From positions 575,590 to 639,589 of the forward strand of contig CAVOVH010000001.1 in NCBI GenBank assembly GCA_963699805.1: a stretch of 64,000 nt of DNA, in the 5' to 3' direction. Each line of letters opens with the position of its first letter. Positions within the stretch are counted from its first letter, which is position 1. A program made the position numbers and the translations under genes. The stretch comes from JAGTVG01 sp963699805 (GTDB lineage: Bacteria; Bacteroidota; Bacteroidia; Cytophagales; Cyclobacteriaceae). The notes beneath the pieces are model-generated. The model did no database searches, had not been told where the DNA came from, and saw only the letters and a program-made list of their open reading frames with translations. Below are positions 47,901 to 55,153 of this stretch, piece after piece.

Positions 47901-49330
47901 GTGCCGTGGGCCCTTTCTATATTGATATAAGCCATAGCTCCGCCATTTTCAACCTTAATAGGCATCACTTCAATGGGATCTCCTCCCAAGTTGTTTCTTT
48001 TCATCGCGACAAGCGTATTTCCATTCGCATCCACCAGTGAAATATCCAGGTCATTTTGGGCACCTGTATTTCCATCAGGTCCCAGGGATTTATATACATC
48101 ATCCCATTGAAGGACAAAGATGTATACAGTTGCTTTTTCAAATCGAACTGATTGATCAGTACCATCAATGGTGTTAAAATAATGAAACGATTCATTCCCT
48201 GGGGCAGGTGAGAACTGACTCTCATAACCAAAATCTCCAGCGTTCCCGGCCGACGAAAAATAATATACCCAATCCTCCCCACTGGTTACTTCATTAACTG
48301 CATTGCTGATAAGACCATCCTGGAAAAAGGGTTCAGCAAGATGGGTGATATCATCTACAATGATGTTACAATTGTGATCATTTTTAAGTATTTGGATCCC
48401 ATTGGCCATATGTTCAATACTGAAAAATCCTGTCCTGAAACCGAGTTCCGCCCCCGGAGCGATATCATGAACAATTTCCAGCATCGCTTGGCCTTCATCG
48501 ACCACATAAAAATGGGAACCAAATTCACTTGGATAATCCAGTGATACATCTACATTCAATGGCAGATCTCCATTCTTATACCCTTTTTGAGCGTTCATTT
48601 TTGCATCATAACTGTCCGACATTACACATACCTTTACACCGGATCCATCCACTTCAAAAGCGTTTCGGGCATTGTCTGATTGCATGACCTGATCTCCCTG
48701 GCTGGTTACGATCCCGCTTTTTAATATCGGTGTGTACACGGGTCTTACAAAGCTGACAACATCTCCCTGATACAAATCTTCATTGAAGTCCTCCAGTTTA
48801 CTAATTGGGAAAAGGACTGTTAAAATAAGGTCATCTACATGGTCAAAATCTTCGTAGATGATTGCATCATAGGAAGCCAATGCATTCACAATAGATTGCA
48901 GGGAGTATTCATTTTCTGCAATGATTTCGATCAATACTCTGTCCCCGCTTATCACATAGATATCATCGGAAGGAATGCTGCCCAGTTCAGTAAATTTCTC
49001 AACGAGAGATGTAAGTTCCGCACCAATTTCTTCTTCTATTTTTATATCAGGAGGATCAAAATATGGAAAAATATCCCCATTTAACTCCCCTTCAAAACAG
49101 GGCCCGATTTCATCCCCATGATCCAGATGTTCCTGAAGTGCATCCAATCCTATTACCAAGGTAACGGTATTATCAGGATTATCTGGCGGGTGATGGCAGA
49201 TGACTATTGTCTTATCATCCTGAGTGAATGCCCATAACGGGATCATCAGGCAAATAAGTAAAAAGATAATTTTTTGGGAATAGACCATCTTATAGCCGCG
49301 GCCGCCGGGTAGTGCTTTTTGCGTTTTCAT
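41996..49330 (-). CDS. Giant T9SS surface protein: protease-like, MBG, propeller/LamG, LRR modules
   Basis: The 2444-residue product has a signal peptide (PLWAFTQ) and then: a CHHPPDNP...HLDHGD motif (Cys45, His46, His68, His71, Cys78); a subtilase-like domain with Ser585 in GTSAAAP; an IPT/TIG domain; MBG-type domains with five RxRLFVN heptads (913-1007); TolB/PD40 propeller blades (about 1174-1657) interrupted by a LamG domain (about 1331-1537); two copies of a cassette starting DPNFEQAL and continuing into Cys-bearing leucine-rich repeats (about 1657-1960 and 1960-2264); a CarboxypepD_reg-like domain; and a type A sorting domain (VRLFPNPVEDWLTIEF, 2364-2444). It is exported by the type IX system and anchored or released outside. 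Role may be adhesion or surface proteolysis. ATG 49288 is an alternative start. Confidence 0.88.
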   Translation of the reverse strand: MKTQKALPGGRGYKMVYSQKIIFLLICLMIPLWAFTQDDKTIVICHHPPDNPDNTVTLVIGLDALQEHLDHGDEIGPCFEGELNGDIFPYFDPPDIKIEEEIGAELTSLVEKFTELGSIPSDDIYVISGDRVLIEIIAENEYSLQSIVNALASYDAIIYEDFDHVDDLILTVLFPISKLEDFNEDLYQGDVVSFVRPVYTPILKSGIVTSQGDQVMQSDNARNAFEVDGSGVKVCVMSDSYDAKMNAQKGYKNGDLPLNVDVSLDYPSEFGSHFYVVDEGQAMLEIVHDIAPGAELGFRTGFFSIEHMANGIQILKNDHNCNIIVDDITHLAEPFFQDGLISNAVNEVTSGEDWVYYFSSAGNAGDFGYESQFSPAPGNESFHYFNTIDGTDQSVRFEKATVYIFVLQWDDVYKSLGPDGNTGAQNDLDISLVDANGNTLVAMKRNNLGGDPIEVMPIKVENGGAMAYINIERAHGTENVHFKYIVFVGGMYFQILNELSSVSTIVGQANAVGAYAVGAAAYDQTPAFGINPPIIEPFSSYGGTMINNIDRHKPDFVAPDRVNTSVTTIGEDIDGDSFLNFAGTSAAAPHAAAVSSLISQAMEKFEVPGLDVGEIMKTSALDMYQSGYDPVSGNGFLLADEAIMSFASPKPTLTELVIPASKTPGVKAFVVTIKGENFTSNSQVLLGGNTLPAKDVKFIDRSTLTAKIPAFSDDPLVQINNPFITPSELDGGLSNSMSFSDLPRRTISVKAENKTKKFGEKNPDFTVTLEMNDVPLEESGLPAEEIDRLMAVDFEITTTATEWNDPTGTYQILPVGINSEITPPEILDDYEFDYQKGYLTIEKIPLTIKPNIDSYLPIYYGDIIEDVDFFYDLYSDGEDNNDNIWNLTELLNYIAAAHESTFPENITNALVDRARLFVNRGRLFVNESGSWLVSEAALQNRARLFVNGDISINAIDIYSELVEDYIDNPDGTITDRGRLLVNAESLYNGDAGIWDEELNDRARLFVNEGGLPKTEEGGEAYSDINIIMDEEDYNISKLYSINLISGIDVNDGDEFYEGASQYIKPGAFISPAADNFDISYQDELFDISPVELNVTVDHKLMFLEDPVMPKFTCNFDGFQYDDNEENVFLRIEYQPIEITEIGEFEIKPVNFIFFNEKNYEISVYQEGSLTVRHLKNGRIITATENEHESNDLLILNSDGSNPSVLAPLAGSVLDPAFSPDGSEIVFTVKSGEQTNLWKINSDGTEITQLTSDDVSGVGGWSLDGSKIAFIRDGDLALMNKDGTKAKILMATEADEYWPFFNPEGNKLYFTRNTTEGKNAIFKIDFSPAYPDLIHWWPGNGNVSNIVSRNDGLLQNGATYGPGWLNKAFQLDGMDDYVMVPDSPNLNFGINDFTISVWVNFQTLEGEQVIIEKWIQKSDGNSSGWTLTKLEDNTLRFAIQNGIDPEMDLDVIPASLFINSWNHIAVTRESNLITLYWVGLPLGFVDCAYNLDNQSSIKMGHRGNPSDTPGSEDDRGFYLNGFIDEVQFFNRALKASEIEMFLIQEESQITLEDNFLQQPDFARDGSKIIYTIGPDASSSGEAILSINPDGSDPATILEDWVGGASSSPDGEYITLIKDNDAYKTLWIMNSDGTGLKEIFAPVPFGVIQPNWGTFPDVIRIPDPNFEQALNDLGIDTDGIINQQILRSDAEAVSILDISDPINNSALPNVHAKIADLTGIEAFSNLTRLYCQFNQLKNLDLSKNTALIQLWCFNNQITALDFSENTVLDDLLCYENQLISLNVSQNIGLTHLNCYGNQLTSLDVSKNVALTGLSCSGNPLGSLDVSSNTALTHLDCASIQISSLNISENADLIYLHCPFNELTILNVSQNTELINLLCAGNQLTSLDISLNSALTELKCEGNQLTDLNVKNGNNANFTNFVANDNYLTCITVDDKEADHSDWWVDEGVIFSEINCSEIVYITDPNFEQALIDLQIDGDGIINHQILKSEAESRTSLNLMNISISDLTGIEAFINLTWLHLANNPDLREIDLSSNTALKDLSCQENNLTTLNISNNAALEFLVCSEAGLEYLDVTGNPLLAHLSCGDNQLTNLDVTYNTKLELLHCHNNNLSNLNLSQNTALTTLWCSNNQLNSLDLTNNILLEVLTCSDNNLGSLNLSQNKALQVLLCRNAQLISLDLSQNSTLTNIDCAYNDITSLDISNIPNLTSIICESNNLTELDARNGNNLALMIYARFNNLSCISVDDEGVDHSEWWVDPNVIFSNDCSISHSGERIISGTVVGDDGTPLPGVAIMVQGTTIGTITDLNGEYSIIVTGDDATIVVSLIDYYTVNEFVGNRTIVNITMTALETMFITESATTMSYIEDGNVRLFPNPVEDWLTIEFIDESVDLLYVSINCYDEWSNVYDLLLSSSTEIYGFEVDFNSLPTGTFYVQLYDGIEVRVFRIMKE
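46310..46594 (-). repeat. Five RxRLFVN peptide motifs inside the giant protein
   Basis: RARLFVN, RGRLFVN, RARLFVN, RGRLLVN and RARLFVN occur at residues 913-919, 920-926, 941-947, 976-982 and 1001-1007. Spacing is irregular and each is preceded by Asp or Asn. They interrupt an MBG-type domain, between NIDSYLPIYYGD and YNISKLYSINLISGID. Confidence 0.75.
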
Positions 49331-49999
49331 TTGAAGTTTATTATGTTGTTAAACTCCCAACTTCACGCTGTTAGTCAGATGATTGATCGGGACAAAATTA
49401 TTTCAAGGTCAAATTGGAGATAGGCTACTAGAATAATGATTGGCAATCACCGGGATCATATGACCGACAATCTTGCTCTTGTTAAGTTTTGAGTTAATGA
49501 AAGTTAGAAAAAATTACTTGTTGTTCAAAAAATATCATAAAATAGTTTTGCAAATTTTGCAAATCCCAAACTCCAAATCCATTATTGTTCAAGCCACTTC
49601 CCATTTTTACCCATATGAGGGTAATTTATTGAAATAGAACCAGTAAAAACATTTGAAAAATTAGGTATTTTACCTGAATTCCCCGGGGATTGTCTATATA
49701 TTACATGGAGGTTTTTTAAAATAGGAATGAATAACCAGTAAGATAACTAAATTTTATTGAGGTTGATTTGGATCCTTCGCGCTTGTCCTCCGGATCCCGC
49801 CAAAGCGGGAGAAGGGGGAGGGGCTCAGGATGAAAAGAATTGCCTGTGAGTAGCCATAACGAGAAGAATTGCTTTAGCTTAATCGTCAAACTACACTTCA
49901 CCGCCACGGAAATCTTCCTGGTCCATAATCACACACTATGATGACTATCCGTATTGACGGTTCTTATAGACTGACCACAGTATCTCGTCAGACGAAAAA
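49331..49999. other. Intergenic region with one hairpin
   Basis: The 669 bp upstream of the giant gene should hold its promoter, but I cannot point to one. Present are a TTTTGCAAA direct repeat near 49548 and a perfect TCCCGC-CAAA-GCGGGA hairpin at 49795-49810, of the dispersed GC-rich type. No gene is supported. Confidence 0.5.
49795..49810. repeat. GC-rich palindrome TCCCGC-CAAA-GCGGGA
   Basis: A perfect 6-bp stem with CAAA loop in an otherwise A/T-rich spacer, 190 bp beyond the aldo/keto reductase stop. It resembles dispersed intergenic palindromes of many genomes. Confidence 0.45.
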
Positions 50000-50974
50000 T
50001 TATTTCCCGGCGTACCAGAATGATTTTAACCACGCATGTTTCCGGAGCTTTTGAACCAGTTCAGGATTCAAATCTTCCAACTCTGCCACCTGTGCATTCT
50101 GGTGGGCCTGGTCGGCATTGCGGATGCCTCCAATCACGGTACTTACCGCCGGATGATGGGCGGAAAACTTGATGGCCACCTGGGGTAGGGAATACCCTGA
50201 ATTCTTGATTTCCGTTCTGATCTTTTCCGTTCGTTCTACTGCCCGTTCCAACCTGTCACCGGCAAAATACCGGGTTCTGAAATCGTCGGCCGGAAACTGG
50301 TGCCCTGCGGTATATTTACCGGTCAGCACCCCTTCATCAAAGGGCATCCGGACGATCACACCAATCCCATTCTCTTCGGCCACCGGTAGAAACTCGGCAG
50401 CTGGCTCCTGTTCGAATATATTGTAAATTACCTGAACAATATCCACCCAGCCATTTTTCATCAGGTCGATCAATGCATTCTGATCATGTTCAGGAGTCGA
50501 GACACCCACAAATCGTACTTTTCCTTCTTTCTGTAATTCCCGCAGAACGTGTAAAGGAACGGGATCCCGGTTCCAGGCCCTGGTCCAGGTATGAAGCTGC
50601 ATGACATCAATAATTTCCCGACGCAAATTTTTTAAGGTGAAATCCACCGATTCCCGTATGTATTTTTCCGGGTATCTTTCTTCAGCAATACAATAAGGGG
50701 ATGGAGGCCATGGACCGGATTGAGGAGGTATTTTTGATGCTACGAATATTTCTTCAGACCGGTCCTGGAGCACTTTTCCGATCACCTGCTCACTCTTTCC
50801 ATTTCCGTAGGCGATGGCTGTATCGATAAAATTGATGCCAAGGTCAATGGCCCGGTTTAATGCGTCTATGGAATCCGATTCCGGTTGCAGGCCCCAGCCA
50901 GATCCCAATGCCCATCCCCCAAAACCGATGACGGAGACATCAATGCCCGTTTTACCAAATGGTCTGTATTTCAT
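50000..50974 (-). CDS. Aldo/keto reductase
   Basis: The 324-residue product is a full-length AKR barrel. The catalytic tetrad is complete: Asp51 and Tyr56 in FIDTAIAYGNGKSE, Lys81 in FVASK and His128 in DVMQLH. The NADPH-binding end carries STVIGGIRNADQAHQN. No signal peptide, so it is cytoplasmic. Family members reduce sugar aldehydes, ketones or act as L-fucose/D-threo-aldose-type dehydrogenases; EGVLTGKYTAG and RTRYFAGDR place it with the general bacterial AKR group, not a specific named enzyme. It is downstream of the broken deoC on the same strand, 197 bp away, with two repeat tracts between. Confidence 0.88.
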   Translation of the reverse strand: MKYRPFGKTGIDVSVIGFGGWALGSGWGLQPESDSIDALNRAIDLGINFIDTAIAYGNGKSEQVIGKVLQDRSEEIFVASKIPPQSGPWPPSPYCIAEERYPEKYIRESVDFTLKNLRREIIDVMQLHTWTRAWNRDPVPLHVLRELQKEGKVRFVGVSTPEHDQNALIDLMKNGWVDIVQVIYNIFEQEPAAEFLPVAEENGIGVIVRMPFDEGVLTGKYTAGHQFPADDFRTRYFAGDRLERAVERTEKIRTEIKNSGYSLPQVAIKFSAHHPAVSTVIGGIRNADQAHQNAQVAELEDLNPELVQKLRKHAWLKSFWYAGK

Positions 50975-51005
50975 GGTTCACTGGATCAATCGTTCATTCG
51001 TTTAT
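50974..51005. repeat. 8-nt-period tract, 4 units
   Basis: Units from 50974 are TGGTTCAC, TGGATCAA, TCGTTCAT and TCGTTTAT, directly upstream of the aldo/keto reductase start. Cores alternate GATC and GTTC as in the tracts at 21104 and 53036. Confidence 0.5.
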
Positions 51006-51099
51006 TTTGTGTAAACCTATTTTAGTACAAGACAGGATCGTCCGCTCATTGATTCAACTATTCACTTAAAAGTCATCCTATATATAGTTCAGGTTAATG

Positions 51100-51163
51100 A
51101 TCACTCACTCACTCAATCAATCAATCATTCATCCGCTCAATCAATCAATCATTCAATCATTCA
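51100..51163. repeat. Tetranucleotide NTCA array, 16 units
   Basis: Sixteen 4-nt units (ATCA, CTCA, TTCA, with one TCCG) fill 64 bp, also readable as eight octamers. The array lies 8 bp beyond the deoC stop; in the deoC sense each unit is TGAN, a stop codon that shifts frame every unit. Confidence 0.85.
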
Positions 51164-51171
51164 TAAATAAT

Positions 51172-51956
51172 CTAATATCCCTGATCATTTCTTTTCGCCG
51201 ATGTTTTCTTTGGACTTGTTTTTGTCCTGGTTCCGGTTCCTGGATTATTGTATTTTATTTTTGCTGCGCCAATGATGGCAGCTGTGGCAGTGGCCCCCAC
51301 CCGGGTAACTCCTAGGCGTTTTACCCTTAACAGATCCTCGAGGGTCCGGACACCTCCGGCAGCTTTCACCTGGACCTGTTGGGAGGCGTACATCCGCATC
51401 AACTTCAAATCTTTGGTAGTGGCCCCTTTGTAGGAATACCTGCCATCTTTTCCTTTTACAAAGCCATAACCGGTAGAGGTTTTGATGAAATCGACTTTTA
51501 CCTCATTGCAGATCTCACATAATTTGATCTTATATTTATCGTCAGGTAAATAGTCATTTTCAAATATGACCTTTACAATGGCTTTGTGTTCGTGACAGGT
51601 TTCCGTAACGGCGGCTATTTCGTTCCGGACATAATTCCAGTCTTCGCCCAGTACCTTGCCGATATTGACGACCATGTCGATCTCGACGGCTCCGTCCCGG
51701 AGGGCTTCCAGTGTTTCTGCGACCTTCACTTCAATGGCCGAATTCCCATGCGGGAAACCAATGACAGTGCCAATCCGGACATCGGATCCCTTCCAGCCAT
51801 TGAACGGCATCTTTGACCGCATACGGTTTGATACAAACCGAGGCGACATTATATTTTTTTGCCAGGCTCACATCCTTCCTTTAGATCCTTGTCGGTCATG
51901 GTGGGGTGGAGAAGAGAATGATCGATCATTTTGGCAATTTGTTTGACTTTTTCCAT
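51172..51956 (-). pseudogene. deoC: Deoxyribose-phosphate aldolase with two frameshifts
   Basis: From ATG 51956 the frame gives MEKVKQIAKMIDHSLLHPTM..., the DeoC start, and then fails. One extra base at 51865-51866 shifts it; the next frame supplies YNVASVCIKPYAVKDAVQWL. A second extra base in 51788-51790 shifts it again into GSDVRIGTVIGFPHG, EIDMVVNIG, VDFIKTSTGYG (Schiff-base Lys) and VKAAGGVRT, to a Lys/Arg-rich tail. All catalytic parts of the aldolase survive, which cleaves deoxyribose-5-phosphate to glyceraldehyde-3-phosphate and acetaldehyde. Two one-base insertions with no other damage suggest recent inactivation or sequencing error. The intact 225-codon 3' frame alone would lack the first strands. 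Confidence 0.85.
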
Positions 51957-52254
51957 TTCGGGTGATGTTTAAAATTTCATATATGATTAACTCGAACAGT
52001 TGTAAATCAATATTCTAAAATTACTAAGAATAAATCGATATCATGCTTAATCATATGATAAAAAGGGACACAAAGGTAAAAAACGGTTGAGCTATGGAAG
52101 ATCAGGCTGAATTAATAATTACCAATGATCTAAAAAAATCCGGATGTCTGATCAGATTACCTGTACCTATGATAAAAAGTTCGTAATTTATATATTAGAA
52201 ATGATAGGAGGTTGATCAGACCAGACGGATATTTATTTATTAATTTTTAATTCC
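51957..52254. other. Divergent intergenic region
   Basis: About 300 A/T-rich bases separate the divergent deoC and PPC-domain genes. A GGAGGT stretch at 52207 is too far from the start at 52255 to be a ribosome site. I see no repeat tract or hairpin. Confidence 0.4.
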
Positions 52255-52736
52255 ATGAAAAAAATTATTCTTTTAATTCTCAGCTTCCTGGCGCTGCAGG
52301 GTTATGCCCAGGATGAGGTAGCTGCCAATTACCACCCATACCACTGATTTCCAGAAGATCGAGTTAGTCCGGATGCCTCCCGGAACCGATCTACTGGAAG
52401 GGTTTAAGTCAGGCCATTCAGGAAAAAAACATTAAAAATGCTGTGATCCTGGCGGGAATTGGCTCAGTGACCGATTACCATTTTCACGTAGTAAGTGATA
52501 AAAATCTGCCGCCGGCCCAGGAATATCCCAGAGCTTCCAGGGCACTTGATCTTACCACTCTCCAAGGCTACATCCTTAATGGAAGGATTCATGCCCATAT
52601 GACCCTATCGGATGAGAACAATGCTTTCGGCGGACATGTGGAGCCGGGGACGAAGTCACTTACTTTTTTTATCATCACACTCGGCATTCTTCCGGAGGAG
52701 GTTTCCATAGAAAATTTTGATAATTATCGGTGGTGA
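52255..52736 (+). pseudogene. DUF296/PPC-domain exported protein with two frameshifts
   Basis: ATG 52255 opens a signal peptide (IILLILSFLALQGYAQ) but the frame stops after 30 codons. Removing one base near 52339-52340 restores TTDFQKIELVRMPPGTDLLEG, and removing one T at 52403-52405 continues into LSQAIQEKNIKNAVILAGIG, TDYHFHVV, LQGYILNGRIHAHMTLSD and AFGGHVEPG, a complete PPC (plants and prokaryotes conserved, DUF296) domain with its metal-type His residues. The last 97 codons are open alone but lack the signal and first strands. As in deoC next door, the damage is two single-base insertions. Confidence 0.78.
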
Positions 52737-53066
52737 TAACATATTCAAGAGGTAACGAATCCTATATTATTTTCTGGTTCTTTACCTTTGCACGCGGAGG
52801 TAATCATAGCTAATACCATGTATTGCTTGCAGAAGACACTTTCGCATGTACTCAGTTATATTCAAAATTCCTGCTTTGCAGATGATTACGCTCCGAGGAG
52901 GATGTATCATCCCGATGAAGCCAATATGTTGGATCTCACGTCTCCCCGTAACCCCATCTTTCCGTATACCCCGTATCCCCGTCTCCGATCTCCCCGTATT
53001 CACGTCTCCCCATGTTCCCCATTTTCCCATTCACCAGATCTATTGAACGATTGAACCAGTGATCCA
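52737..53066. other. Convergent intergenic region filled by repeat tracts
   Basis: The 330 bp between the convergent PPC and BamA-like genes carry two octamer tracts (52930-53067). The first 190 bp contain a minus-strand stretch free of stops that I do not recognise as protein. Confidence 0.5.
52930..53033. repeat. C-rich 8-nt-period tract, 13 units
   Basis: In phase from 52930 come TGGATCTC, ACGTCTCC, CCGTAACC, CCATCTTT, CCGTATAC, CCCGTATC, CCCGTCTC, CGATCTCC, CCGTATTC, ACGTCTCC, CCATGTTC, CCCATTTT and CCCATTCA. ACGTCTCC occurs twice in identical phase. Composition differs sharply from the A/T-rich surroundings. Confidence 0.7.
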
Positions 53067-53067
53067 T
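53036..53067. repeat. 8-nt-period tract, 4 units, abutting a stop codon
   Basis: AGATCTAT, TGAACGAT, TGAACCAG and TGATCCAT follow in phase and reach the first base of the BamA-like gene's stop codon. It is a second tract in a different phase from the C-rich one beside it. Confidence 0.5.
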
Positions 53068-54173
53068 TAAAATGCCTCATTCACCCCGAAGTACACCCCT
53101 GAATTTCCACCTTTACCAAAACCGATATCAAGGCGCAGGAGGGTGGGATTGGATTTGACGATCTGAAAGCGGATGCCCCCGCCAACGCTGTATTTGATAT
53201 CGTCAAAGAAATACCTGGGCAGTGAGGCCACTTCACTTAGTGCGCCAAATGCCGCTACGATCCAGCGGGAAGAAAAGTGGTTCCGGTATTCCGCCTGGAC
53301 TACGTACATGTGGTTATCGATATATCTGCCCCGGAAAAATCCACGCATACGTTCCCCGCCACCCAGGTAGGCTTTGGTTTGAAAAGGCGAATCCCCAAAA
53401 GTATTCTCAAGATAGATCTGAGAGGCAATTGCACTTTTTTTGCCTAACGGGAAATATTTACGAAGATCAATGATGTATTTATTATAGCTATAGGTCGCGC
53501 CGATAACCTTGGATGAAAATCCGGCAGTAAGCTGCATAAAATTACCGGATCGGGTCGAATAAACATTGTCCCGGTTGTCCAGATTAAAAACAAAGGATAT
53601 TCCATTGATGGTAGCTCCGGAAGACCCTGGGATGTCTTCCCGGATCAATTGTCCGGCTGAATCCAGTTCCAGCATGGTATGCTTTTCATACTGGTACTGA
53701 AAGCCAAAATTCAGATCCGGAGGCAGCCTTTGTAAAATAGCGGCTTTGAACATGATTGACCGCATATTGTACCGTTCAAGGTTTTCATCAGAGGTATTAT
53801 TCCCGATACCCCAGAATGAATTGGGAAACACCTTGTACTTGAATGATCCATCAAAGAAAAGATTCCCGAAATTAAAATAGATCTTGGGGATCACATCCAG
53901 AATGAATTGTTTTTCGGTGGTATAGATGATATCAAACATGGTGTTGGATTCCCGCGAGTTATAAATGTTGGTCTGGGTCAGAAAGAATGTCTGGAGGCCA
54001 GCGCCAAATCCGAATTGGGTTTCAGGTGTGTAGAAAACAACCGGCAATGCGATGATTTGTACTTTCTTCTTGATCTTCAGGGTGTCAGTCCCATAGAATT
54101 CCGTACCCCGTTGTTGCCCGAATGATTTTAGGCCTAGAATAAAAAGGAAGACTATGAGGATAATCTTTTTCAT
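53067..54173 (-). CDS. Outer-membrane BamA/Omp85-type beta-barrel protein
   Basis: The 368-residue product has a signal peptide (GLKSFGQ) and only the barrel part of the surface-antigen (D15/Omp85) family: repeated amphipathic strands, NRDNVYSTRSGNFMQL, the L6-loop-like GGGERMRGFFRGRY with its RGF motif, and a terminal strand ending in Phe. No POTRA domain precedes the barrel, so it is unlikely to be BamA itself; POTRA-less relatives act as secretion pores or accompany surface lipoproteins. It overlaps the upstream barrel gene by ATGA, so the two are translationally coupled. Confidence 0.8.
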   Translation of the reverse strand: MKKIILIVFLFILGLKSFGQQRGTEFYGTDTLKIKKKVQIIALPVVFYTPETQFGFGAGLQTFFLTQTNIYNSRESNTMFDIIYTTEKQFILDVIPKIYFNFGNLFFDGSFKYKVFPNSFWGIGNNTSDENLERYNMRSIMFKAAILQRLPPDLNFGFQYQYEKHTMLELDSAGQLIREDIPGSSGATINGISFVFNLDNRDNVYSTRSGNFMQLTAGFSSKVIGATYSYNKYIIDLRKYFPLGKKSAIASQIYLENTFGDSPFQTKAYLGGGERMRGFFRGRYIDNHMYVVQAEYRNHFSSRWIVAAFGALSEVASLPRYFFDDIKYSVGGGIRFQIVKSNPTLLRLDIGFGKGGNSGVYFGVNEAF

Positions 54174-54847
54174 TCTTTAATCCCTTTTCCTAATAATATG
54201 CTCAGGCCGAAGTTAAAGCTCAGTTCGAATTGAGAGAAATTCTGTTTTGTTATACTATTCGTAATTTTGTCCGTGGTTTTTCCATTTAGCCAGCTGAAAT
54301 TATTGGCAAATCCTATTTCCAGGATCACAAGATCTTTGAACACATAAGAATAACCCAGTCCGATGTTCACGCCAAGACCTTTTCCCAGAAGCGAATTGTC
54401 GAAAGAAGCCGGAATATTCAGAATGGCTGAACGGTCATAAAACCGTATATAAAATGGAGATCCCTGGAAATAAAGGCTGCCTTCCTTGTTTTTTGATACA
54501 TAATACCGTAAACCCGGACCGATCACAAAACCCTCTGTTTCCCTGATGATCAGCTCTTCCGAGCTTGATCGGCTGAATCCCAAAAATATACCAACCGCCA
54601 ACCGGTCTCGAACAAAATAGGATCCCTCCAGGTTATAAAAAAAATCGTTGGAAAAGTTGTCCCTTGATCCATTTGTCCCTGAAAAACTGGTATTGGACGA
54701 AGTGATGAATCCACTCAGTCCCACCATCCATCTTTTTTGTCGGAAGGGGGTCGATTCCTGAATAGAGTCAGATGCTTCGAATGTGCTAGCATTGCAAGAT
54801 TGATCGAGGGAAAAAATAAAAATGCCCAATAAAATAAATTGTCTCAT
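54170..54847 (-). CDS. Outer-membrane beta-barrel protein, OmpW/porin-like size
   Basis: The 225-residue product has a signal peptide and a putative Cys near its end (FSLDQSCNAS), then strands alternating Gly/aromatic positions (GLSGFITSSNTSF, FFYNLEGSYFVRDRLAVGIFLGF, GPGLRYYVSK, LGVNIGLGYSYVFK, FELSFNFGLSILLG). This fits an eight- to ten-stranded outer-membrane barrel. Its stop overlaps the start of the BamA-like gene (ATGA at 54170-54173). Function unknown; co-translation suggests the two form a pair in the outer membrane. Confidence 0.72.
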   Translation of the reverse strand: MRQFILLGIFIFSLDQSCNASTFEASDSIQESTPFRQKRWMVGLSGFITSSNTSFSGTNGSRDNFSNDFFYNLEGSYFVRDRLAVGIFLGFSRSSSEELIIRETEGFVIGPGLRYYVSKNKEGSLYFQGSPFYIRFYDRSAILNIPASFDNSLLGKGLGVNIGLGYSYVFKDLVILEIGFANNFSWLNGKTTDKITNSITKQNFSQFELSFNFGLSILLGKGIKE

Positions 54848-55153
54848 ATACCCTTAAAAAACTTTAATGTATGAAATAATTAACAATAAAAAAATGAAGA
54901 AAGCATTCTCACTTCATAATGATGGAGTGCTATTCTTCATTCCCCATTACCAATGATTCCACAAAAGGTATTGAAAATTTTGCTCAGATGCGACTGCCAC
55001 TGAGTTTTCAAGCAGACCCAACTATCATGTAAGCTCCAATAAATTAGCCAGGAGATTCCATGGCAAAGTCATACTCCAGATAACAAACAACTTTCCGCTT
55101 TACTAGCCCGCTAACCGTAATAAAGATGACCGGACTTGGTTGCATGTGACGTT
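54848..55153. other. Intergenic region, nothing specific
   Basis: About 306 bp, A/T-rich at the edge of the barrel gene and mixed elsewhere. I find no gene, repeat tract or strong hairpin. Confidence 0.4.

Noticed and set aside
49716..49907. Minus-strand 63-codon open frame
   Set aside because: It is built over a dispersed GC-rich palindrome and has low-complexity composition.
51100..51163. CRISPR array
   Set aside because: Units are 4 or 8 nt in direct contact with no unique spacers, and no cas gene is in the window. The same reasoning excludes the other tracts.
52782..53030. Minus-strand 82-codon open frame
   Set aside because: Its first third is translated C-rich octamer tract; the remainder is unrecognised and has no start of its own.
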